DNA of 8,090 bases from Acidimicrobiia bacterium (GTDB taxonomy: Bacteria; Actinomycetota; Acidimicrobiia; Acidimicrobiales; Ilumatobacteraceae): contig JACCUL010000175.1 of the NCBI GenBank assembly GCA_013811855.1, positions 1 through 8,090 on the forward strand, read 5' to 3'. Shown piece by piece: positions 1-5,921 of this stretch (the first letter of the stretch is position 1; each line of letters opens with the position of its first letter). Position numbers and translations under genes: made by a program. A model generated the notes under the pieces. That model made no database searches. It saw only the letters and a program-made list of their open reading frames with translations, and was not told the origin of the DNA.

Positions 1-645
1 GGCCACGACGGCGACCGGCACGGCGACCAGGCCGGCGGCGAGCGCCACGTACGGCACGTGGGTCTGGGCGCAGAACGTGGCCGCGGCGACGAGCGGCACG
101 AGCAGCAGGTGGTCGCCGGCGAGCACGGCCCAGGCGGCCAACAGGACCACGATCCACGGGACCAGTGGCAAGAACGGGTTCCAGGGCTGGGTCAGGGCCA
201 CCTGCCCGTACCCGCGCACGACGAGCGCCAGCAGCAGGGCGACGGCGGCCAGGCCGGTCCAGCCGCGGCGGCGATTTCCGATCCACAGGGCCACCGAGAT
301 GGCGGCCACGTGGATGACGACGGTGGCCAGCTGCAACCCCCACGCCGTGGAGCCCGTCAGCCGGTACGTCGGAGCCAACAGGTAGAAGCTCAGCGGTCCT
401 GGGTGGCTCCCCTGGTCGGGGTACTCGCCGATGCGCCCGGGCAGGCCGATCAGCGGGGTGCGGGAGGTGCCGACGTCGCGGACCCGGAACTCGGTCATGG
501 CCAGGTCGAGGACGGGATGCCACGACTTCCCGGACAGGGCGATGGCGGCGGCGATCAGCGGCAGCCCGACCACGACGGTGGCGGCGAGGACCCGCGCCCA
601 CGACCGGGCCAGGATCCCGGGCGCGACCCCTGGCCGATCGGTCAT
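1..645 (-). CDS. Putative GT-C-type membrane glycosyltransferase, N-terminal part (runs off window)
   Basis: Open frame from an ATG at 645 to the window edge, 215 codons with no stop; the C-terminus lies outside. It is a polytopic membrane protein: a hydrophobic helix at about residues 17-38, then an extracytoplasmic loop with acidic residues (D47, E52) and an HPGPLSFYLLAP motif at 81-92, then further hydrophobic segments near 101-122, 129-144, 159-177 and 181-215. Motifs NPFLPLVPW (156-164) and FCAQTHVPY (191-199) lie between and in the later helices. An acidic first loop followed by a His-Pro-Gly-Pro motif is typical of GT-C fold, lipid-linked-sugar glycosyltransferases (GT39/ArnT-like). 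A TAG lies in frame 15 nt upstream, so ATG 645 is the only good start. No Shine-Dalgarno is visible; a -10-like box suggests a leaderless mRNA. The specific donor and acceptor cannot be told. Arabinose transfer is an inference from the neighbouring DPA genes. Confidence 0.82.
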   Translation of the reverse strand, partial: MTDRPGVAPGILARSWARVLAATVVVGLPLIAAAIALSGKSWHPVLDLAMTEFRVRDVGTSRTPLIGLPGRIGEYPDQGSHPGPLSFYLLAPTYRLTGSTAWGLQLATVVIHVAAISVALWIGNRRRGWTGLAAVALLLALVVRGYGQVALTQPWNPFLPLVPWIVVLLAAWAVLAGDHLLLVPLVAAATFCAQTHVPYVALAAGLVAVPVAVVA

Positions 646-654
646 GACGGCCAG

Positions 655-660
655 AGGCTA
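655..660 (-). promoter_or_regulatory. Candidate -10 box (TAGCCT) for the leftward membrane-protein gene
   Basis: On the minus strand TAGCCT fits the actinobacterial TANNNT -10 pattern. It is separated by exactly 9 nt from the ATG at 645, which would place the transcription start at or next to the start codon (leaderless). No clear -35 is seen; the expected position falls in the first 32-bp repeat copy. This is a prediction from spacing and consensus only. Confidence 0.4.
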
Positions 661-662
661 GA

Positions 663-726
663 GGCCGAGCGACGAGCGAGGCCTCCATCGTCACGGCCGA
701 GCGACGAGCGAGGCCTCCATCGTCAC
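663..726. repeat. Perfect tandem duplication of a 32-bp unit in a divergent promoter region
   Basis: Two identical, directly abutting copies occupy 663-694 and 695-726. Each unit contains GAGCGACGAGCGAGG followed by CCTCCATCGTCAC. GAGGCC at 661-666 and GGCCTC at 680-685 form a 6-bp inverted repeat around the first copy's core, and the second copy can form nearly the same pair. The repeat fills most of the space between the two divergent -10-like boxes, so it may be an operator for both genes. It could also be a recent neutral duplication. Confidence 0.9.
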
Positions 727-764
727 GGCGCGCCGGCCGATCCTGGGCGGGACAGCCCCGGCAC

Positions 765-770
765 TAGGTT
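765..770 (+). promoter_or_regulatory. Candidate -10 box (TAGGTT) for the rightward membrane-protein gene
   Basis: TAGGTT matches TANNNT and ends 9 nt before the GTG at 780, the same geometry as the opposite gene's box at 655-660. It suggests a leaderless transcript. The same bases contain AGG, about 11 nt from the start, which could serve as a weak Shine-Dalgarno instead. No convincing -35 was found. Confidence 0.4.
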
Positions 771-779
771 CACGCCCTC

Positions 780-2648
780 GTGGAGCTCCCCCCGCCGACG
801 GCACCGCCGCGCCCGGCGCCGTACGACGACCTGGTCGGCGACGACGAGCCGTGCGATGACGAACCGCGCCCCGGCGACGCGGCCGACGGCGACGGCGACA
901 TCCTCCCGGCCGAGATCGTGCTCGACCCGACGGGGCCGATCGAGATCCCCGACGTCGTCCGCGACGACCTGACGGCCTTCGTCCTCGGCGGCTCCGGGGG
1001 CCTGCGCCGCCTCAGCTTCGGCGCCGCCCAGACGTGGCTCGGCATCACCGTCGTCCTGGGACTCGTCGCCGTCCCGCTGCGCGGGCTGTACCGCTTCACC
1101 GGCGGGACGATGGAGGAGGGCTTCATGCTCTACTTCCCCGAGCGCATCCGGCGTGGCGACGTGCCCAACGTCGACTTCCTGCACCTGTACGGACCCGGAT
1201 CGCTGCACGTCCTGCTCGGTTGGTACGAGCTGTTCGGGTACTCGCTCGTCGCCGAGCGGACCTTCGGCCTGCTCCAGCACGTGGCGATCATCCTGGCCCT
1301 GTTCACGCTGGCCCGGCCGTGGGGTCGGCTGGCCGCCACCGCCGTTGGCGCCCTGGCCGTCGTCTACGTGATGACACCGATCGGCCTGACGGCAATGGCC
1401 TGGAACGGTGGCCTGGCCCTCACACTGTGGGCGCTCGTGTTCGCCATCCGCGGGATGCACCTCGACGACCCACCGCGCCAGCGCCGAGCCTGGTTGATCG
1501 CCGGCTTCCTCGGCGGCTTTGCCTTGACCTACCGCCCCGACCTCGTGCTGGCGCTCGGGCTCGGCCTCGGGTGGGTGATGCTGCGCCGGCCGGCGGCCCG
1601 GTACAACGTCCTGACCGGCGGCGCCGTCGGCCTGATCCCGATGTGGGTCCACCTGATCATGGCCGGCCCGGAGGCGGCGTGGCGGGGCATGGTCACCGAT
1701 CCGGTGCTGGAGCTGCGGGCCGGGCGGGAACTCCCCCGGCCGCCGTCGTGGGACGTGCTCGACGGCGCGCTGCAGGGCGTCGCCGAGGAGGTGCCGCCGT
1801 GGTGGAGGTTTCCCCACCTCTCGGCGTCGCACTCCCTCTATCTGTGGTTCTGCGTGATGGTCGGCGGCACCATCGCCCTGGTGCTGTTCGGCCTGTGGCG
1901 GCGCCGGCGCAGCCAGGTGGCCACCGGCCGCTCGGCCGTCGTGCTCGGCGTCGCCCTGGTCAGCGTCGGCATCCTGCCCCAGGCGCTGCAGCGCCCCGAC
2001 TCGGCCCACCTGCTGTGGGTCACGTGCGTGTCGTGGCCGTTCGCGGTCGTCGTCGTCATGGAGGTCGCCAGCCGGGTCCGCCCGCACGTGTCGGCCCGGC
2101 GGGCCCTCGCCGTCGGCGGCGCCTTCGCCCTGTTCATCACGTTCACGTTCACGGCCCTGTTCACGTTCCGCTACTACCTGCTGCACACCCGCATCGGCCT
2201 CAACCAGGTGCCCAGCCCGTTTGCCGTGACGCGCGACGACCGCCGGTTCTACCTCGGCGACTTCGAGGCCTACCTGGCCGTGCAGTCGGCCGTCTACCGG
2301 CTCGACAGCCTGGCCAAGCCCGGTGAGCGCCTCTTCGTCGGGCCGCTCGACCTGCGCCGCACGTGGTACAGCGACGCGTTCGTCTACTGGCTGTTCCCCG
2401 AGCTCGACCCGGCGACGTACTTCATCGAGATGGATCCCGGCGTGGCCAACGCCGAGGGGTCTCGCCTGGCCGCCGACGTCGCCAGCGCCGACTGGATCGT
2501 GTTGACCGGCCTGTGGAGCGGCTGGTACGAGCCGAACACCTCGATCGAGTTCGGCTCGAACGCCCCGAACCGGGTCATCCGCACCCAGTTCTGCGAGGTC
2601 GGCTCGTGGCAGGACGACCTCGCCGTCCTCTACCGCCGCTGCCCGTGA
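780..2648 (+). CDS. Putative GT-C-type membrane glycosyltransferase with acidic cytoplasmic N-terminus
   Basis: 622 aa, GTG start. Residues 1-75 are proline- and Asp/Glu-rich, hydrophilic and probably cytoplasmic and disordered. A first membrane helix (about 85-104) is followed by a loop with TMEEGFMLYFPERI (110-123) and DFLHLYGPGSLHV (132-144). An acidic pair followed by a YGPG motif after the first helix is the arrangement expected of GT-C lipid-phosphosugar glycosyltransferases. More hydrophobic segments follow near 163-178, 184-203, 209-223, 238-268, 279-296, 352-372, 385-400, 411-430 and 444-465. The motif QRPDSAHLLW (404-413) sits near the last helices. Residues 472-622 form a soluble, probably extracytoplasmic domain with no family I recognise. 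It is divergent from the partial membrane-protein gene at 1-645. The stop codon is 4 nt before a conserved palindromic repeat. Membrane topology is clear; the sugar substrate is inferred only from the nearby arabinose-donor genes. A 649-aa frame on the opposite strand is a shadow. Confidence 0.85.
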   Translation: MELPPPTAPPRPAPYDDLVGDDEPCDDEPRPGDAADGDGDILPAEIVLDPTGPIEIPDVVRDDLTAFVLGGSGGLRRLSFGAAQTWLGITVVLGLVAVPLRGLYRFTGGTMEEGFMLYFPERIRRGDVPNVDFLHLYGPGSLHVLLGWYELFGYSLVAERTFGLLQHVAIILALFTLARPWGRLAATAVGALAVVYVMTPIGLTAMAWNGGLALTLWALVFAIRGMHLDDPPRQRRAWLIAGFLGGFALTYRPDLVLALGLGLGWVMLRRPAARYNVLTGGAVGLIPMWVHLIMAGPEAAWRGMVTDPVLELRAGRELPRPPSWDVLDGALQGVAEEVPPWWRFPHLSASHSLYLWFCVMVGGTIALVLFGLWRRRRSQVATGRSAVVLGVALVSVGILPQALQRPDSAHLLWVTCVSWPFAVVVVMEVASRVRPHVSARRALAVGGAFALFITFTFTALFTFRYYLLHTRIGLNQVPSPFAVTRDDRRFYLGDFEAYLAVQSAVYRLDSLAKPGERLFVGPLDLRRTWYSDAFVYWLFPELDPATYFIEMDPGVANAEGSRLAADVASADWIVLTGLWSGWYEPNTSIEFGSNAPNRVIRTQFCEVGSWQDDLAVLYRRCP

Positions 2649-2652
2649 CCAT

Positions 2653-2720
2653 CTGGGTACGGATCGTCTCATTCCCGTTTCATGTCAGCGAACCTTCAGC
2701 TGGCCTGCAGGTTCGCTGAC
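2653..2720 (+). repeat. Palindromic repeat element, copy 1 (box plus hairpin)
   Basis: The copy begins 4 nt after the TGA of the rightward membrane-protein gene. It has a box CTGGGTACGGATCGTCTCA (2653-2671), a 12-nt variable spacer (2672-2683), then a perfect 12-bp hairpin: GTCAGCGAACCT (2684-2695) pairs with AGGTTCGCTGAC (2709-2720) around a 13-nt loop. Box, spacer length and outer stem recur in inverted orientation at 3685-3753, with one mismatch in the box. No run of T follows the hairpin, so it is not a classical intrinsic terminator, though it could stabilise or process the upstream mRNA. The stop codon of the opposite-strand AbiEi-like gene (2696-2698) lies in the loop. Confidence 0.85.
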
Positions 2721-3645
2721 GTAGAAGGCGCGAGCGCCTGGCGGACGGTGCGCAGCGCGCCCGCCGGGTCGCCGACGACCATGTCGTAGGTGAACTGGAA
2801 CGGCACGAGGCCCTCGAGGGTCAGCGCGTTGAGGCGCTCGACGTCGCGCCGCATCTGCTGGCGTGACCGGTGGAAGCGGTGGCCGAGCAGCTCGACGACC
2901 ACCGCCGTGTCCGGGAACCGGCAGTCGACGCGCACACCCGGCCGCCGGCGCGGGCGAGCACCTGCTGGGTGACCGGTCGCGGGAGGCCGGCGCGGGTGAG
3001 CAGGTGAAGGAACTCGCGCTCCAACCAGCTGTGCCCGCGACGGACGACGTCGCGGCCGTCGAGGACGTCGACCAAGGCCGGTAGGCCACGGCGGCCCTTG
3101 CCCCGTAGCGCGGCGATGCGCCGATGGAGCAGGGGCTCGCTGGTCAGCCCGTCGCGCCGCGCCGAATCGAGGGCGACGGCGAGCTGATCCCGTGTGGATG
3201 CCGCCGCCAGGTCGATGATCGTGCGCGTCGGGCTGGTGGTGGCAACCTCGAACTGCTCCTCGAGGTCGATCGGCGGCAGGTCGTCGCCCGTGTGGAGCGT
3301 CACGGCGGACCGCCGCAGGTATCGGCCGCGCGGCAGGAGGATGTGAAAGGGCCGGCGCAGCGCCCATCCGTCGAAACCGTGCAGTGCCACCGCCGTGGTG
3401 CCGCAGGCCCACGCCGGCGCACCGACGTCAGCGAGCACACCACGCAGGAGGTCGACGGCGTCCCGCGTCGAACCGGCGAGCCGGAAGGTGTGAGCCCCGA
3501 ACTGAACGAGGAAGCCGCTCTCGACCCGGCTCCGGAGCGCGGCATCGCTGACGCCGGCGGCGTGGGCCGCCGCTCGGCTGACGATGCCGTGCTGACCTGT
3601 GGCGATCGCCGTCACGCGGCGATTGGTGGAGGTCATGGCCAGCAC
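2696..3645 (-). pseudogene. AbiEi-like winged-helix plus DUF559 nuclease-like protein, frameshifted
   Basis: Two overlapping frames together give a full-length protein of about 315 aa. The first runs from GTG 3645 (or ATG 3636) and carries an N-terminal AbiEi-type winged-helix region (about 13-58), a central AbiEi-like part with HGFDGWALRRPFHILLPRG (89-107) and TRTIIDLAA (140-148), and SWLEREFLHLLTRAGLPRP (206-224), the start of a DUF559 domain. The second continues with RVDCRFPDTAVVVELLGHRF and LEGLVPFQFTY, the rest of the DUF559 (Vsr/PD-(D/E)XK-like) fold. The frames join cleanly if one AC pair is removed from the ACAC at 2934-2937. GGGAG precedes the GTG by 4 nt; the spacing to the ATG is longer, so the start is uncertain. 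No AbiEii nucleotidyltransferase toxin is adjacent. Role unknown: a stand-alone DNA-binding/nuclease-like protein. The frameshift may be a real mutation or a sequencing error. Confidence 0.8.
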
Positions 3646-3684
3646 TGAACTCCCTGGGTGTCACGGCGGCGTCTGGTCGTTTCA

Positions 3685-3753
3685 CGTCAGCGAATGTGCA
3701 CGCCACCTCCAGATTCGCTGACGCGAACGGCCGGTGAGACGATCCGCACCCAG
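3685..3753 (-). repeat. Palindromic repeat element, copy 2 (inverted relative to copy 1)
   Basis: Read on the minus strand, CTGGGTGCGGATCGTCTCA (3753-3735) starts 13 nt after the dprE2 stop. A 12-nt spacer follows, then a hairpin with 11-bp stem: ATTCGCTGACG (3713-3723) and CGTCAGCGAAT (3685-3695) around a 17-nt loop. The box matches copy 1 at 18 of 19 positions with identical spacing to the stem, whereas spacer and loop sequences differ. Compensating stem differences (AACCT/AGGTT in copy 1, AAT/ATT here) suggest the structure is maintained. The plus-strand arm CGTTTCACGTCAGCGAA (3678-3694) also matches 2676-2692 at 16 of 17 positions, as expected for a palindrome. No T-run follows. Confidence 0.85.
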
Positions 3754-3766
3754 TTGTGGCCGGCGG

Positions 3767-4519
3767 CTACAGGTCGAGGCGACGCCAGACGACGCCGGGG
3801 AGGTGGCGGAAGACGGCGAACATCGGGCGCAGGAGGGCCGGTACCCACACCGTGCGGCGACCCCGGCGCAGGCCAGCGACAGTGGCCGCGGCCACCTTCG
3901 TCGGCGTCGTAGCGAGCGGCGCCGCCTTCAGGCCCGCCGTCATCTTGGAGTGCACGAAGCCGGGTCGCACGACGAGGACGCTGGCCCCGCTGCCGGCCAG
4001 CGCGTCGCCGAGGCCTTGGGCGAAGCCGTCCAGTCCCGCCTTCGACGAGCCGTAGACGAAGTTGCTCTTGCGCACCCGCTCGCCGGCGACGCTCGACAGC
4101 ACCACGAGGCGTCCGTGGCCCTGGCGGCGGAACTGGGCGGCGACGGCGAGGCCGACGCTGACGGCGCCCGTGTAGTTGACGTGCACCAGCGCCGCCGCCG
4201 CCGTCGGGTCGTCGTCGAGGTCGTCCTGCTCGGCCAACTGGCCGAAGGCGACGACGACCACGTCGAGGTCGCCGTGGCGGGCCACGAGGTCCTGCACGAA
4301 CCCGGCGTGGCTGGCCGTGTCGGCGGCGTCGAACGCGACGACGTCGACGGTGCGCTCCGGCGCGGTGAGCGGCCCAGCTTCGACCGCATCGGGCCGCCGG
4401 GCGGCCAGCACGATGGTGCGGGTGACCGGTGAGACGAGCTCGTCGACGATCGCCCTGCCGATGTCGCTGGTGCCGCCGAGCAGCACGATCGTCTGCGGTT
4501 CGCCGAGGGCGTTCTCCAT
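3767..4519 (-). CDS. dprE2: DprE2-like decaprenylphosphoryl-2-keto-erythro-pentose reductase (SDR family)
   Basis: 250 aa, close to mycobacterial DprE2. It is an NAD(P)H-dependent short-chain dehydrogenase with a Rossmann motif LLGGTSDIG (13-21), a structural Asn (N115 in VNYTGAV), a catalytic Ser in VLSSVAGERVRKSNF (140-154) and the Tyr-Lys pair in YGSSK (Y156, K160). The LSSVAGERVRxSNFVYGSSKAGLDGF pattern is characteristic of DprE2 rather than generic SDRs. It would reduce the 2-keto intermediate made by DprE1 to polyprenyl-phosphoryl-arabinofuranose. The start ATG at 4519 is chosen because AGGA lies 9 nt upstream and the Rossmann strand begins soon after. It follows dprE1 with a 35-nt gap and is the last gene of the operon. 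A conserved palindromic repeat begins 13 nt after its TAG. Confidence 0.92.
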   Translation of the reverse strand: MENALGEPQTIVLLGGTSDIGRAIVDELVSPVTRTIVLAARRPDAVEAGPLTAPERTVDVVAFDAADTASHAGFVQDLVARHGDLDVVVVAFGQLAEQDDLDDDPTAAAALVHVNYTGAVSVGLAVAAQFRRQGHGRLVVLSSVAGERVRKSNFVYGSSKAGLDGFAQGLGDALAGSGASVLVVRPGFVHSKMTAGLKAAPLATTPTKVAAATVAGLRRGRRTVWVPALLRPMFAVFRHLPGVVWRRLDL

Positions 4520-4554
4520 GGGCCGTGATCCTGCCAGCCGCGCTCGGCGGCGGG

Positions 4555-5919
4555 TCAGTCCGCCAGCAGGCGGAGGCGGCGGCTCTGGTCGCTGGTCCAC
4601 CTCCCGGCGGGGTCGACGGACGCCCGCACGGCCCGCCACTCGTCGAGGCGGGGATAGCCGCGGCGGATCGCACCGGGCGTCGTGTGGGCGTCCTTGGCCA
4701 GGTAGTGGCGGCCCCCGGCGTCGAGCACGACCTCGTCCAGCCCGTGCAGCAGGGCGTCGAGATCCCTGGCGCCGGCGGGGATGTCGAGGGCCAGCGCCCA
4801 CCCTGGGCGGGGGAAACTGAGCGGGGCCGGGTTGGCAGCACCGAAGCGCTTGAGCACGGGGATGAAGTTGGGAGTCCCCGTCGCCGACAGGCGCTCGACG
4901 ACCGCCCGCAGCGCCCGCTCCTGGCCGAACGGCACGACGAACTGGTACTGCACGAACCCCGCCCGCCCGTACATGCGGTTCCACGAGCCGACGAAGTCGA
5001 GCGGGTGGAAGTAGGCCGGGATCGACACGATCTGGGCCACCCGGCGCCTGGGCGCCTTGCGGAACCACAGCTCGTTGAACGCCTTGATCGTGGTGTGGTT
5101 GACGAAGCCGGCCGGCGGCACGAGCGGCGGCACGGCGATGCGCTGGCGCGCGTCGTACACGAGCGGGTCGACGGCCTGCTTCGGTCGCAACTGGTCGACG
5201 GTGGCGTGCTCGCCGCGGGTCAGCACGGCCCGGCCCAACCGGGAACCCGTGGCCATCAGGTCGATCCATGCCACCGAGTAGCGGTAGAAGCGGTCGCCCT
5301 CGTCCATCATCGTCAGCAGGGTGTCGAGATCGTCGGCCCGTTCGGTGTCGACGCTGCAGCGGCTGGTCTCGATGGGCAGCAGGCGGATCGTGGCGTCGAG
5401 GATGATGCCGGTCAGGCCCATCCCGCCGACCGTGGCCCAGAACAGGTCCGGCCGCTCGCCGGGCCCGAGCTCGGCGACGGTGCCGTCGGCCAACAGGAGC
5501 GAGAGCCGCCGCACGTGGTTGCCGAACGACCCTTCGAGGTGGTGGTTCTTGCCGTGGATGTCGCTGGCGATGGCCCCGCCGACGGTGACGAAGCGGGTGC
5601 CCGGCGAGACGGGAACGAAGAAGCCTCGCGGGACGAGCAGCGCCAGCAGGTCGTCGAGGCTGACCCCGGCCGGCACGGTGGCCGTCCCGGCGGCGGCGTC
5701 GATGGCGACGTCGTGCACCGAGTCGACGAGTCGCACGACGACGCCGCCGCCGTTCTGGGCCGGGTCGCCATAGGAACGCCCGAGGCCGCGGGCGACGCCG
5801 CCACGCGCCGGCAGCGCCTTGACGATGCGGGCCAGTCCATCGACGTCCTCGCCGCCGTGCTCGAGGACCTCGGTCGCCGACGGGTTCGTGCGCCCCCAGC
5901 CGGTCAGCAGCGTCACCAT
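4555..5919 (-). CDS. dprE1: DprE1-like decaprenylphosphoryl-ribose 2'-oxidase (FAD-dependent)
   Basis: 454 aa; M. tuberculosis DprE1 has 461. It oxidises the 2'-hydroxyl of polyprenyl-phosphoryl-ribose, the first half of the epimerisation to arabinose. The N-terminal FAD-binding domain (PCMH/VAO type) has RGLGRSYGD (44-52), SPGTRFVTVGGAIASDIHGK (105-124, with the FAD-proximal His at 122) and GNHVRRLSLLLADG (133-146). The substrate domain has GSWNRMYGRAGFVQYQF (311-327), LKRFG (356-360), GWALALDIP (373-381) and YLAKD (406-410), whose Lys409 corresponds to the essential Lys418 of the mycobacterial enzyme. Ala377 occupies the place of the mycobacterial Cys387 that covalent benzothiazinones attack. 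The ATG at 5919 lies 2 nt after the methyltransferase stop, so translation is probably coupled. The frame is open far upstream, but those residues are low-complexity shadow of the methyltransferase. Confidence 0.94.
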   Translation of the reverse strand: MVTLLTGWGRTNPSATEVLEHGGEDVDGLARIVKALPARGGVARGLGRSYGDPAQNGGGVVVRLVDSVHDVAIDAAAGTATVPAGVSLDDLLALLVPRGFFVPVSPGTRFVTVGGAIASDIHGKNHHLEGSFGNHVRRLSLLLADGTVAELGPGERPDLFWATVGGMGLTGIILDATIRLLPIETSRCSVDTERADDLDTLLTMMDEGDRFYRYSVAWIDLMATGSRLGRAVLTRGEHATVDQLRPKQAVDPLVYDARQRIAVPPLVPPAGFVNHTTIKAFNELWFRKAPRRRVAQIVSIPAYFHPLDFVGSWNRMYGRAGFVQYQFVVPFGQERALRAVVERLSATGTPNFIPVLKRFGAANPAPLSFPRPGWALALDIPAGARDLDALLHGLDEVVLDAGGRHYLAKDAHTTPGAIRRGYPRLDEWRAVRASVDPAGRWTSDQSRRLRLLAD

Positions 5920-5921
5920 GC

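Larger units (their letters stand above)
2653..3753. mobile_element. Candidate cassette: AbiEi/DUF559 gene bracketed by inverted palindromic repeats
   Basis: The 1.1-kb segment has homologous ends in inverted orientation: box CTGGGTRCGGATCGTCTCA, spacer of 12 nt, and GTCAGCGAA hairpin stem, at 2653-2720 and (reverse) 3753-3685. Only one gene, a frameshifted AbiEi-like/DUF559 protein, lies between. It separates two convergent envelope genes to which it has no functional link. No DDE, serine or HUH transposase is encoded and no target-site duplication is visible outside the boxes. Calling it mobile is therefore an inference from structure. The alternative is that each repeat belongs to the 3' end of its flanking gene and the AbiEi-like gene is merely located between them. 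Confidence 0.35.

Noticed and set aside
663..726. CRISPR array
   Set aside because: The two 32-bp copies abut with no spacer, and there are only two of them.
2131..2169. Short GTTCACGTTCACG-type repeats
   Set aside because: They encode an alternating Phe/Thr stretch (FITFTFTALFTF) within the last membrane helix; explained by coding constraint.
723..2672. Long minus-strand open frame (649 aa) opposite the membrane protein
   Set aside because: Its product is Arg/Gly/Asp/His-rich low-complexity sequence, typical of the shadow frame of GC-rich DNA. The plus-strand protein has clear membrane helices and motifs.
2684..2720. Classical intrinsic terminator
   Set aside because: A strong stem is present but no T-run follows on either strand (same for 3685-3723).
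2696..3645. Complete AbiE toxin-antitoxin system
   Set aside because: Only an AbiEi-like protein is present. No AbiEii nucleotidyltransferase gene is adjacent on either strand.
2641..3765. Target-site duplication around the bracketed segment
   Set aside because: Bases just outside the boxes (ACCAT on the left, TTGTG on the right) do not match as direct repeats.
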